64,000 bases of DNA from Tetragonia tetragonoides (Eukaryota > Streptophyta > Magnoliopsida > Caryophyllales > Aizoaceae), in contig CM076140.1 of NCBI GenBank assembly GCA_038025085.1, positions 18,536,001 through 18,600,000 of the forward strand. Direction: 5' to 3'. Positions 26,668-38,010 of the stretch are shown in pieces. Each line of letters opens with the position of its first letter. The first letter of the stretch is position 1. The translations under genes and the position numbers were made by a program. The notes beneath the pieces are model-generated. The model made no database searches. It had not been told where the DNA came from and worked only from the letters and a program-made list of their open reading frames with translations.

Positions 26668-26966
26668 AAAAATTATATGCATTTCTACTAGAATGTAGAA
26701 GCTTTCACTATATTAGGAAAGCTAACTCAATAGCCGATTTTATGGCAAACCTTGGTTAAAATGTTGACATGTTATATCTTTGATGGAGTCCTTTCGACAT
26801 GTGAATTTCCTTAATCGGACTATAGTGTTAAACGACTCCTTGGTTGAGCTATTCTATGGATTTCTTGATTGTCTTATCTAACTAGTCAAAGTTAATACTA
26901 AATAGTTGAAGGCCCACATACATAACTGCTTAGAGGGTAGATATTAGAGTGTCATTACATGAAGGC

Positions 26967-27054
<88 letters not shown>

Positions 27055-27505
27055 TCTTTTAATTTTCTTTTGGCAATGACATTATTACACTTTTGTTTTG
27101 GTGGATAATTAAAAGCCTTCTTACATCTTAGTGGATTGAAATCGCCTAGATTATTTCATTAATATGTAGTAAAGTCGTGAAGGGTGATCTCTTGTTAAGC
27201 GATCATTGCTCATCAGTTAAATGACATTAAGAGAACATTCTTGAATTTTTATATGGTAGAACTTAGACTCTATTTTTTATCGGAATGGTGCAGATTAACG
27301 AGAAACTAAACATACAATAATATAAAGAACGACCTTGATTTCATTCTGCATTTCAAATTTGTACCAAAATTTGAACCAAACGGGGCCTTAAAAATACTAA
27401 AAGAAGTGATAGATTTCACACGTTTTGTAGAAACGAGATAATTTTGGTTGCTGCACAGTACATATAAAACAGCCTCAAAACTAACACATGACGAGAACCC
27501 AACAC
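26668..27505 (+). repeat. duplicate B of the RBL14 5' flank (partial)
   Basis: Matches duplicate A from TTTCTACTAGAATGTAG through the TTA array, GGTGATCTCTTGTTAAGCG and GACGAGAACCCAACACTAAA. It then joins duplicate C directly at GTTAATACTAAATAGTTG, so B and C are head-to-tail. It lacks the exon and TC tract. Confidence 0.88.
26970..27053 (+). repeat. (TTA)n microsatellite in duplicate B
   Basis: About 28 TTA units at the position paralogous to 21055 and 27598. Confidence 0.97.
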
Positions 27506-27597
27506 TAAAGTTAATACTAAATAGTTGAAGGCCCACATACATAACTGCTTAGAGGGTAGATATTAGAGTGTCATTACGTGAAGGCATTTGTTTTTAC

Positions 27598-27717
<120 letters not shown>

Positions 27718-28497
27718 TCTTTTCATTTTCTTTTGGCAAAGACATTATTAAACCTTTTTTTTTTGGTGGATAATTAAAACCCTTCTTACACCTTAGTGGA
27801 TCGAAATAGCCTTGATTATTTTATTAATATGTAGTAAAGTTGTGAGTGGTGATCTCTTGTGTAATATCCCGTAAATTATTTAATTTTGAATAATTTATTT
27901 ATTTAATTATTTATATTGGTAAACATCTATTGGTTTTGGATTTAGCATTTAAAAGGAAAGAAAAGGAATTTCGGATTTTAATTTTAAAGAAACTAAAAAT
28001 CAGCTTTTTAGTGATTTAATGGGTTTCAAATTGTGTTTTGGTTAGAATCAAATACTAGCTTCACTTTGCTTCATGTTTCTTCTCCTCTCTCTTCTACTAG
28101 TCAATTAAGGAAAAGAAAGAGTCCTACCTTTCCTTTATGCTGAGTATCACACTTAAAAGGGAAGAAAAAAAACAAAACCTCTCAAGCTCTCACTCTGCCA
28201 CCACCACGATCCTCAATCACCATCACCTCCATTTTGTTGCTCTTCTTCCCTAAACATTGTCGTGCCTGCTGTTACTTTACTGTTGATGGTCGAAATTCGC
28301 TGGCTTTTCTCTCTCCTCTTTGTTTCTCGTGACCTGTGTGAACATCCTTGCTTTGTTCTTTTGTGCGGCTGAATTAGCACCGCCTTTGTGCTATTACGCC
28401 ACCAGCAGGTGGTTGATCGCCGCCCAAGACCGTTGTCCATGCCCCTTCGCCTAATTTGCTGGTTTGTGCCCAGGAACCCTAAACCTTAGTTGATTTT

Positions 28498-28928
28498 TGA
28501 TATGTCACAAATAATTCTAGGAATTTCCTTGATGAAACTCGAAGAATTAAGACTGAAATTGCAAAGGGAAAAGTTATGGAAAATATGCCTTGAACAATTA
28601 AAGCTCAGAATTTTAGGATAAGAAGAGAATATTTTAGAAAGACTGATAGAGAGAGTGGATAATGATTGGGAATATATTTCATTTGATGCATTTTCATTCA
28701 TTCCCTTACATTCCTTATATAGACCTGACACTGATACTACAGCAGTCAGCTACCTACTACAGCTCATCATAGTACTATGACAGCTACACAACGGCTATTC
28801 CTCAAATAAGACAAAAGGACAACCACTACCTCTAAAAATGCAAAATTGGGATTTAAACTACTGCAGTACATGTACTGCTCACATGACTGATTTTAGGATT
28901 AACTTAGCCTAAGATTTAATTCATATCA
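28498..28928 (-). repeat. 3' LTR of the Reina-like chromovirus
   Basis: 431 bp, TGATATGTCACAAAT...AATTCATATCA in plus orientation. It differs from the partner LTR at roughly 20 positions by eye (about 95 percent identity). The 5-bp duplication ATTTT precedes it at 28493-28497. Confidence 0.95.
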
Positions 28929-28942
28929 TAGCCTTCCCCTAA
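28929..28942 (-). other. polypurine tract of the chromovirus
   Basis: Purine-rich AGGGGAAGG on the minus strand, just inside the 3' LTR; it would prime plus-strand synthesis. Confidence 0.7.
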
Positions 28943-28956
28943 TTAAACCCTTGACC

Positions 28957-30265
28957 TCAAGGGTTAAAGTTTGGATACTTCTTCATCAGGTCATAGAAGT
29001 ATTCCCAGGTAGCATCCTCAGTGGGCTTGTTCTTCCACTTGATGAGCACTTTGGTTGCTGCTACTCTGCCTCTCTTAACCATCTGTCTCTCCAGAATTGC
29101 TTCAGGCTCAAGCTCTTTCTGTATTTCCAGAGATTCTAATGGGGGGCATAGTGCTGGTAGGGAAAGGTTCATAGTACTTCTTGAGTTGAGACACATGAAA
29201 TGTAGAGTGCACTCTTGAACCTATGGGCAGTTCTAACTTATATGCCACTTGATCAATCCTATCAAGGACCTTAAAAGGCCCAAAGAACCTTGGAGATAAT
29301 TTCTGAGAGCTCCTGCGTTCAATTGAGCTTTGCCTATAAGCCTGCAGTTTCAGCAATACCCAGTCTCCAATGTGAAATTCCCTCTCACTCCTGTGTTTAT
29401 CAGCCTGTTGCTTCATCCTGTGTTGAGCCCTGTGAAGGTGGAATTTCAGTAGCTGCATTACCTCTTCTCTTTTCTGCAGGCTTCTATCCACTAGCTCTAC
29501 CTTAGACTCTCCAGGGAGGTAGGGTAGGTGGATAGGGGGAAGCTGGCCATAGAGTATCTCATAGGGTGTGTGGCCTGCTGCAGAATGCCATGAAGTATTG
29601 TACCACCATTCTGCTAGAGAGAGCCACTTGCTCCATTCTTGAGGGTGTTCTGCACACATACACCTTAGATAGGTTTCCAACCCTCTGTTGACTACTTCTG
29701 TTTGGCCATCTATTTGAGGGTGGTAGCCAGATGATAGTTGTAATTCGACCCCTTGTAAAGTAAACAACTCCTTCCAAAAGTCACTTATAAAAATAGAATC
29801 CCTATCACTAGTAATTGAGTCAGGAAGACCATGCAGCTTGAAAATGTGGTCATTGAATGCTTGAGCTACACTTAGTGCTGTGTAGGGATGAGACAAGGCA
29901 ATGAAGTGGCTATACCTACTAAGCATGTCCACCACCACCATTATAACTTCTCTTCCATTGGACCTAGGTAGTCCATCAATGAAATCCATGGTGATATCTG
30001 ACCAAACTCTATCTGGCACTGGCAAGGGTTGTAGTAAGCCAGGAGAAGCTGCCAGATCAGGCTTGTTTCTTTGGCATGTATCACAATGCCATATAAAGTG
30101 ATGAACATCTCTAGCCATTCCCGTCCAGTAAAAAAGTTGTTTCACTCTTTTCAGTGTTGCATGCCCACCAGAATGCCTAGCCATGGGTGAACTGTGTAGC
30201 CAAGACAAGATAGTCCTCCTTAGGTCAGTTGAACTCCCAATTACCAACTTGTTTTTCCTCCTCAA
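28957..30265 (-). pseudogene. integrase with chromodomain
   Basis: Minus frame 30265-29108 contains the zinc-binding HHCC part (H...H, then CDTCQRNKPD), the catalytic core with D in SDITMDFIDGLP, the second D in SITSDRDSIF, and E in DGQTEVVNRGLE, followed by the GPF-type C-terminal part (RFFGPFKVLDRID, SRVHSTFHVSQLKKY). After a frame change, 29196-28957 encodes a chromodomain, ATKVLIKWKNKPTEDATWE, ending in a stop. Chromodomains direct integration to particular chromatin. The shift between core and chromodomain breaks the gene. Confidence 0.9.
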
Positions 30266-30955
30266 TTCCCCTTGTCTCCAGCTGAATAGGGGTGTAGTTG
30301 AGGTTGGTTCTCAATCTCCTTGATAATTTGTTGTAAGTTGAGATCAGTCTCCCATGCTTGCTGTATTTGTTGCATCAAATTTGCAGAAATGGAGTGGAGG
30401 GCCATGAGTAAGAGCTCATTGCCAGGTACCCTGGACAATGCATCTCCAGCAATATTCTCTCTTCCTTGTTTGTACTGAATTTCATACTCAAAACCTAGGA
30501 GTTTAGCTAGCCAAGCTTGCTGAAATGGGGTAGACAGCTTCTGATCTAGAAGATGCTTGAGGCTCTTTTGGTCAGTTTTGATCACAAATGGCTTGTTTAT
30601 GAGGTAAGTACCCCACTTCTGAACTGCATGAAAAATTGCTAGCAGTTCCTTTTCATATATAGAGAGGGCTTGGTGCCTTGGGCCAAGTGCTCTGCTAATA
30701 TAAGCTATAGGGTGTTGTTCTTGCATGAGGATTGCACTCACTCCTGTAGAGCAAGCATCTGTTTCCACAGTGAAGGTTTTGCTAAAATCTGGAAGGGCCA
30801 GCATAGGGGAAGTGGTGAGCGCTCTCTTCAATTCTTCAAAAGCTCTTTGAGGGTCAGGACCCCATTTGAACTAGTCTATCTTTAATAGCTGAGTAAGTGG
30901 CCTTGCTATCACTCCATAATTTTTCACAAAACCTTCTATAATAACTAGTGAGCCC
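30262..30955 (-). pseudogene. RNase H domain
   Basis: Frame 30831-30262 reads FTVETDACSTGVSAILMQ (catalytic D region), YEKELLAIFHAVQKW (catalytic E), then TDQKSLKHLLDQ and the GRENIAGDALSR signature. It is preceded by a stop near 30870 (TAG within what should be FKWGPDP), so it is disconnected from the reverse transcriptase. Confidence 0.9.
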
Positions 30956-31740
30956 TAGGAATCCCTTAAGTGCTTCAGTGTGGAGGGTACTGGCCATTTC
31001 TCTACTGCTTTCAGCTTCTCAGGGTCTGTCTCAACTCCCTTGGCAGAGATAAAATGGCCCAAATACTCCACCTTGGCCACATAGAAAGCACATTTACTCT
31101 TCTTTGCATACAGTTCATGCTGCCTCATGAGAAGGAACACCTTTTCTAAGTGATTCAAGTGTGAGACCATGTCAGGACTGTAAATTAATATATCATCAAA
31201 GAATACTAAAACAAATTTCCTGAGATGAGGAGCAAGATGGTGTTCATCAACTTTTGGAAGGTGGCAGGTGCATTAGTGAGGCCAAAAGGCATCACTAGAT
31301 ACTCATAATGGCCAGAGTGTGTCTTGAAGGCAGTCTTCATGATGTCATTGGGGTGCATCCTGATCTGATGATACCCTTGCCTTAGATCAATCTTAGAGAA
31401 GACCCTTGCACCACCTAGCTCATCCATCAATTCTTCAATTAAGGGAATAGGGAATTGGTCCCTAATTGTCATCTTGTTTAAGCCCCTATAGTCTACACAA
31501 ACCCTCCAAGTACCATCTTTTTTTCTTGACCAACACTACTGGTGATGCATATGGGCTAGCACTGGGTTGAATTATTCCCTTCCTGAGCATTTCAGAGATT
31601 ATCTGCTCTATAGCATCCTTTTGGATGCAGGGGTATCTATATGGCCTCTGGTTCACAGGGTTAGAACCTTCTCTTAGTGGAATCTGATGGTCAACCCCTT
31701 CCCTTTGAGGGGGTAAGTAGTCAGGCTCTTCAAAGATCAC
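30955..31740 (-). pseudogene. reverse transcriptase domain
   Basis: Fragments 31740-31486, 31472-31206 and 31170-30955 together cover the domain: [51 protein letters not shown], the FFDD active site (VFFDDILIYS near 31190) and FYVAKVEYLGHFIS. The catalytic motif is intact but at least two frameshifts interrupt it. Confidence 0.9.
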
Positions 31741-31760
31741 TGAGAACTGCTCAAGGAGAG

Positions 31761-33269
31761 CTAGTAATTCAGGAGGTGCTGCTTCTGACCCAGGGGCACA
31801 GCAATGCTAAAGCAAGCAGGTGACTGCTCCTTGTATTGTAAAGGCTGAACCTGTAACATAGCTAGTTGTGGAGAGTGTTCCAGCACTTTACTAAACCTCT
31901 TCTGATTCATGGTTCTCACAGTGTTGTGGGTTGAACCTCTCAGGGCATGCCTTTTCCCATTAAAATGAAACTCCATGATCAACCTCTCAAAATCAAACAT
32001 GACCTTACCCAATGTTCTAAGCCATTGGATCCCTATTACCATGTCACAGCCCCCAAGAGGGATAATCATGACATCAGTTGTGAATGTGGTTCCCTGCCAC
32101 TGCCAAGAGAAGTTCCTGCATATTGAGCTAGCTATAATTTTGTTGCCATCTGCCACTGCTACTGCCAGTGGTTCAATCAGCTCAGCAGCACAACCCATCT
32201 TGATGGCTATGCCTTCATCCACAAAATTGTGAGTACTACCACTCTCAATTAAGATGTGTAGTGCCTGCTTCTTGTGATAGCCTGTTACCCTCAGTGTTTG
32301 ACAAGCATTTACCCCTGTGAGGGCATGTAGGAAAATATGGGGTTTAGCATGGTCTTCAGGGGTTAGATTCTCAGTGCTCTCTTCATCATTCCCACTACTG
32401 CATTCACCTTCTTCCTCTACACTTTCCAGTAAGAACAACTGGGGTTTTTTGTGCTTTAAGTGGTGTCCTAGGGTGAATGACTCATTACAGATAAAGCAAA
32501 GGCCTTTTGCCCTTTTTTCAGCCATTTCAGTGAGGGAAAGGGGTTTATAACTGCTCCTGGGTGGTGTGTGTAGGAGAGGGGGTTTGGGGGAATATGGTAT
32601 CATCTGTTGATTGGTGTTGGGTGGGGGAGAAGGTGTATAAGGAGAGTTTGTGTGGTGGCTTTTTGAGGAGCTTGCATAGGTGGGATGGGGCTGTTTTGTG
32701 GTGTTCATGGGTTTGTTCTTCTGAGTTTTCTCATACAGTCTAGCTAGCTTGGATGCCTGCTGAACTGTTTTGGGGTTAAACATCCTTACTAACCCTTGTA
32801 GATTAGTGTCAAGCCCAGCAACAAAGCAACTCACTGAGTATTCTTCAGGTAGACTCACCCTAGTCATTAGGCTGTCAAAACTGGTATGGTAATCCCTCAC
32901 TGAGCCTGTCTGTGATAAGTTCTTCAGTTCAATTATTGGGTCATCATATAGTTCACCAAACCGCCCATTTAAGAGTTTCACATAATCATTCCAAGGGGGA
33001 GGGGCAGCAGTTAATCTAGTTTTCATGTAAGCATGGTGCCATTGGAGAGCCTTGCCCTCTAGATGAATAGAGACTAGCCTAACCTTAACATTTTCAGGAG
33101 TTTCATCAATCAAAAAGAACTGATCACATTTGTACAACCATTCCTTCAGATTTTCACCACTAAACTTAGGAAACTCTAGCTTAGTTAACCTAGCTAGTAG
33201 AGGAGTTATAAGGGGGATTGGGGTTACATCCATGACCAGGGTTGCCACCAGGTCCTGGTTGGCCTCCAT
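31761..33269 (-). pseudogene. gag-protease polyprotein of the chromovirus
   Basis: A long open frame of 502 codons. Residues 40-160 are gag-like (KLEFPKFSGENLKEWLYKC), with a degenerate zinc knuckle (CFICNESFTLGHH) lacking its last Cys. The retropepsin site reads LIESGSTHNFVDEG, with Glu where the catalytic Asp of D-S/T-G is expected. If real, the protease would be inactive. It is open although the downstream pol is broken. Confidence 0.88.
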
Positions 33270-33420
33270 TATCCTCTTGGATCATCTGTAGAAGCAGGGT
33301 GACCAACTGATCCAGCTTCTCATTGGTAGTGTCCAGTTTCCTACTCACATCATCATCTGCCATAGCTTCTTACAATTCAAAGAAGTCTAAAGATAAGATT
33401 TTTAGCCAAGGAAAAATCTG

Positions 33421-33431
33421 CTCTGATACCA
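33421..33431 (-). other. primer-binding site (initiator tRNA-Met)
   Basis: TGGTATCAGAG on the minus strand immediately beside the 5' LTR at 33433; the standard site for plant chromoviruses. Confidence 0.85.
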
Positions 33432-33432
33432 C

Positions 33433-33862
33433 TGATATGTCACAAATAATTCTAGGAATTTACTTAATGAAACTCGAAGAATTAAGACTGAAATTGCAAA
33501 GCGAAAAGTTATGGAGAATATCCCTTGAACAATTAAAGCTTAAAATTTTAGGATAAGAAGAGAATGTTTTAGAAAGACTGATAGAGAGAGTGGACAATGA
33601 TTGGGAATATATTTCATTTGATGCCTTTTCATTCATTCCCTTACATTCCTTATATAGACCTGACTCTGATACTACAACAGCCAGCTACCTACTACAGCTC
33701 ATCATAGTACTATAACAGCTACACAACGGATATTCCTCAAATAAGACAAAAGGACAACCACTACCTCTAAAAATGCAAAATTGGGATTTAAACTACTGCA
33801 GTACATGTACAGCTCACATGATTGATTTTAGGATTAACTTACCCTAATATTAATTCATATCA
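33433..33862 (-). repeat. 5' LTR of the Reina-like chromovirus
   Basis: 430 bp; partner of 28498-28928. It is followed by ATTTT at 33863-33867, matching the other flank. Confidence 0.95.
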
Positions 33863-34534
33863 ATTTTCGAAATTCTGATATTAGGGTTTGAATTGTGAAG
33901 TTCTGATTTTGTTATTTATTTGCTGTTTGAGCATGCTTTGGATAATTGGTTGAGTGACTGAAGCAGTTTGGATGCGTAATTGTATTGGATCATTGATTGG
34001 AGGTAACCTTCATTCTATTGGTTGGAAAAGTGTGATTTCATTGTGTTTGTTTGTGATATATATACTTCTTTCTAGCATAATTTTGAGCCTATGTAATGTT
34101 TATGCATTTATGGCTATTGCTGTTTTACTTGAATTAGATCAAGTATTGTGCTTAATTCCAGTTTTACATGTTTAAGAGTGGCTATCTGATTATGATTTCG
34201 GAGATTGAATGTTGCTGGTTGAGTGGGACAATATAAGTTGTTGTTGCTGAATTTGTGCACTTGATAAGGATACTTGCTAACCATTATGAATTTGTGATTA
34301 TTGCTCATGCCTGTGAGATTTAGATTGATAGTACTTGAATAATGATTTGACTATGAACTTATGAAAAGGGGGTTTGAACCCATTGTGAACAATGATACTT
34401 GTGATATGAGAAGTTGGTTGTGTGATCATAGGCTTGACTTGGTTTGACTTAAGACATTAATGATTCAACTCGAACAATTGAGGGCATGATAGCTTCGGTA
34501 GGGTCCCCCGAAGGTGATGAGTATAAGCGTCCTT

Positions 34535-34892
34535 TTAGTTGTAGAATACACGGGGTTATGCCACCGTGGAGGCAACTACTAGGTTCTTTGGACTCCTCCC
34601 TAGTTGAAGAGCACACAGGGCTGCGGTTACTGTGGAGGCATCTAGGGTAGGTTTTATTGAGACTCTCCTCCCTACTTGAAGAACACACAGAACGGCGGTT
34701 AATGTGGAGGCATTTAGGGTAGGTTTTCTCTCCACCTGAAGAGCACACATGTTATTGTGGAGGCAGCTAGGGTAGATTAACTCTAGCTGAAGAGCACACA
34801 GGAATCTGTGGAGGCAGTTAGAGTAAAGTAATGTGAATATTAGATTTTCTTCTAACTGAAGAGCATACGATTGATCGTGGAGGCAGTTAGGA
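34535..34892 (+). repeat. degenerate tandem repeat within the solo LTR
   Basis: About six units of 52-71 bp sharing GAAGAGCACACA and GTGGAGGCAGCTAGGGTA. Length varies between units. Confidence 0.8.
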
Positions 34893-36095
34893 GGGGTATG
34901 CACACTAAGGACTTGGCCATTAGAATTGAATTGAATTGAGATAAGGACTAATGTCTTGTTTGTCGAGATTGTGATCTCTACAACCGTTCTATTCTCTCTA
35001 GTAAGTGAAATAATGGATTGAAACTCTCGAGACTATGAAAATTGGCGAATTATTATGTTTGTGTGATGTGTGTTTGTAGCTGCATGAAAATAAGCTTGAA
35101 TAGATTGTTATATGAGATATGAAAGTGAACTTGTATATTCTGCGTGCTTGAGAATTAGAGTGACAGACTTGCGTGATTATAATGCGTAGGACCCAAGTTT
35201 TATATGAAGTTGTTTCGTTGGCGTGTTTTATGATTACAAATTAATATGGAGATATTATGTATATTGTTCGATAGTATGCTTGGTTACTCAGCTTTGCTGA
35301 TTGGATGTTTTCTTTTTATGTGTGTGTGTTGTCCATTTACTTATGGTGGGCCTATAATGATTTGGTTTGGTTTTATTTTCTATTTTAAGTAGGTTTAACT
35401 AAGTTCGATAACTTGGGATGTCTATTTACAAAGGAAACTCTGCCCGATTTTCGGCTCGAGTTTATTCATTTTTATTTATTTATTAGTTAGAAAATCCGGG
35501 GTGTTACATCTTGTTAGGCGATCATTGCTCATCAGTCAAATGACATGATGAGAACTTTCTTGAATTTTTGTATGGTAGAACTTAGACTCTATTTTTTCAT
35601 CTCAATGGTGGAGATTAACGAGAAACAGAACATGCAATAATATGAAGAACGACCTTGATTTCATTCCGCATTCCAAATTTTACCAAAATTTGAACCAACC
35701 AAGGCCTTAAAAGAAGTGATAAAAAGTATCTCGATTTTACTCGTTTTGTAGAAACGAGATAATTTTGATTGCTGCACATATGAAGCAGTCTCAAAAAAGA
35801 ACTAGAAACTGACACGTGATGAGATTATGAGAACTCAACACTAAATTGAATGATCGATCTTGGTGTTGATACAAAAATTTCCACAAGAATCCGAAAATAA
35901 TTCAAAAAATAACTAAGAAGTGACCCAAAAATTAACTTGTAAATGAATAAATTCAAATCTAAAATGAGTGGACCCAAACTCGTTGGATCAACCCGTGAGG
36001 GCGGGAAACTTCATTCGTAAGTGACTCCTTCGATCTTTATTTTTATTTTTAATTTTTTTAATTTTAATTTTTACTCTTAATTTTAATTTTTAATT

Positions 36096-36470
36096 AGGAA
36101 AATCCAGTTGGTGCCCTCGTGTTCTAAACTTGTCCAGTTGGTGCCCAATCAATTTTTAAAATCCAGCAGGTGCCCCTGTATTGTTGGTCGCGTCTTCTCC
36201 ATGCCTTATTTTGGAGGCTCCGTTAATGGAGACGTTATGTTTAAAAAAAAAAAAGCTAAATCCATTTTTTATTAAAGGAAAACAAATAACCCTTGATTAA
36301 AAAAAGGAAAACAAAAAAAAAAAGAAGCTAGATGTCACTTACCTTCCAGGCTTCAATGCTCTTACTTACCTGCCAAAAAAAATATCCAGACCCTCTCTCC
36401 TCTCACAGACTCCTCCTACTTCTCAGTTCTCAGTCGAGCTTCACGCCATCGCCACCAACAGATCTCTTCC

Positions 36471-36511
<41 letters not shown>

Positions 36512-37070
36512 TGTGCTCTCTCTTTCTCTCGACCAACAGCCCGCCCCCACTCACGCCCCACCAACGAAAATCCTTGAGTTTGATATTTTAATATCACTAT
36601 GAATATTTTCAAGTTGAACTTGAAATTATAAACACAGCTTATTTATGAGCTTTGCATATTTACGAATTTTGCATATTGATTGAACAGGTTTTTATTAAAA
36701 AGGTTCAACATATTGATTCAACATTTTATTAATTGAGATGAGGGAGGAACAAATTTGTTTTGATGGTGGTGTCTGTAAAAATGAAAGAGGAAATATTTAG
36801 CTTCATAGTGAAAGTGGTGTAATCTTGGAGGGAAAAAAAGGGGGCAAAATAAACGTATTTTAAAATTTGGGAGGGAAACAAGGGGGAGGGGGTCGACTGG
36901 AACAACAAAAGGATAAGCTACGTCACACATAACGTCTGCATTAACGGATTTTACACAATAAGGCACGGAGCAGACTCGAGCAACAATATAGGGGCACCAG
37001 CTGGATTTTAAAAATCGATTGGGCACCAGCCGGACAAGTTCAGAACACGAGGGCACCAACTGGATTTTCC
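36096..37070. mobile_element. Mutator-like MITE (long TIRs), 975 bp
   Basis: Inverted ends of about 145 bp (36096-36240 and 36925-37070), starting AGGAAAATCCAGTTGGTGCC and carrying TCCGTTAATG(G/C)AGACGTTAT at their inner side. The 9-bp duplication TTTTTAATT is at 36087-36095 and 37071-37079, as Mutator-like elements make. Duplicate A shows the empty site. It contains a CT tract and no transposase. It lies about 200 bp upstream of the inferred RBL14 first exon end. Confidence 0.88.
36471..36508 (+). repeat. (CT)n tract inside the Mutator-like MITE
   Basis: About 18 CT units; the Ser/Leu and Arg/Glu frames over it are artefacts. Confidence 0.95.
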
Positions 37071-37239
37071 TTTTTAATTTTATATGATTTTAGTTTTAAT
37101 TGTAATTTAAAAATTTTAAGTTATTTTTTTCCGAAACATCTGGACTTCTCCAGTCTATCTGTTGCTTTCCTGAAGAACAAGTTTCTTTTTTCCCTTCCCC
37201 TCAAAAAAAAGAAAAAAAAATTTCCCTCTGTATTACTTC

Positions 37240-37272
<33 letters not shown>

Positions 37273-37286
37273 TCTGGTTTGCTAAG
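37240..37286 (+). promoter_or_regulatory. TC tract and end of inferred non-coding exon 1 of RBL14
   Basis: A (TC)13 tract, then CTGGTTTGCTAAG followed by a donor GTATGC at 37287. The matching acceptor TTTTCATTTTCTAG ends at 37956, giving a 5'UTR intron of 670 bases. CT-rich leaders are common in plant promoters. The exon is inferred from splice signals and from conservation of the donor in duplicate A. Confidence 0.5.
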
Positions 37287-37435
37287 GTATGCAACACTAT
37301 CTTTGTTATCTTCACGTTATATGTTAAGCCCTATTAGCGATTATTCATTTTCGTTGGTTCAATTAACGGATTACAATACTGGGTTTTTCAAAAGATTGGT
37401 TTTTTGTTCTTTTTTGTACACTGTTGTACGAATTG

Positions 37436-37956
37436 GAAATTTTCTCTACTTTGTTTCCTCTGTGTGTGTCAGTGTGAATTTGTGTAGATTTTTATCAGAT
37501 TTTTTGTGTTTGAGCTTCAAGTGAAAATACACCCAGAAAGTTTAATTATTTGCATAGTTTATTCAATTTTTTGTAACTCAATTAGAAGGTTTAAGTGTCT
37601 TGATATGGTGAAAGTAGTATAGTACTATGTAGCTATTTGTGAAGATATCATTGAGTGTTCTAATAACCAAAATTACTCTATATCATTCATTGACAAATGT
37701 ATGATCGATTTCTTGCTTAACCTTTAATGTCTTATAATTATAATTGACTAATTTAATAATTGGGTCAAACTCGAACATGATAATTTCTGATGCAATTGGG
37801 GTTTATAGATGGAATTTTTTAGTATAATACAATTGGGGTTAAAGCAGATTCATTTCCAGGAACTATTGAGTAGGATGTATAGTTAAAATGATGAATTAAT
37901 TATGGGTAACTCACTTTGGCAATATGTGTACGGAGTCTTCAGTTTTCATTTTCTAG
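37436..37956. other. 5'UTR intron of RBL14, nothing recognised
   Basis: AT-rich sequence between the inferred donor at 37287 and acceptor at 37956; no frame or repeat. Confidence 0.4.
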
Positions 37957-38010
37957 GCCTTGAACTGATTACTGGCAACACGAGATAAAAGCGAAGTTTT
38001 ACCAAATTAG

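Larger units (their letters stand above)
28498..33862 (-). mobile_element. Reina-like chromovirus (Ty3/gypsy), complete but inactivated
   Basis: 5365 bp with two LTRs, ATTTT target duplications (28493-28497, 33863-33867), initiator tRNA-Met primer site next to the 33433 LTR, and a polypurine tract (AGGGGAAGG, minus) beside the 28928 LTR. Minus-strand order is gag-protease, reverse transcriptase, RNase H, integrase, chromodomain, which is Ty3/gypsy order; the chromodomain and short LTRs point to the Reina clade. The reading frame is broken at several points, so it cannot move by itself. Confidence 0.95.
27860..35508. mobile_element. solo LTR (about 2.28 kb) split by a chromovirus
   Basis: Starts TGTAATATCCCG and ends CCGGGGTGTTACA, near-perfect inverted TG...CA termini. 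It is flanked by the exact 5-bp duplication TCTTG at 27855-27859 and 35509-35513; duplicates A and B show the empty site. Subtracting the 5.37-kb chromovirus leaves about 2.28 kb without coding domains or primer site, as expected of a solo LTR. Long LTRs beginning TGTAA(C/T)A(C/T)CCC are typical of Tekay/Del-like Ty3-gypsy elements, which is the inferred source. Confidence 0.82.

Noticed and set aside
31975..33556. Plus-strand frames across the chromovirus
   Set aside because: Antisense shadows of the gag-protease frame and of the LTR.
34449..34903. Two minus frames of 99 and 115 codons with repeated Cys-Leu-His motifs
   Set aside because: Generated by the tandem repeats of the solo LTR.
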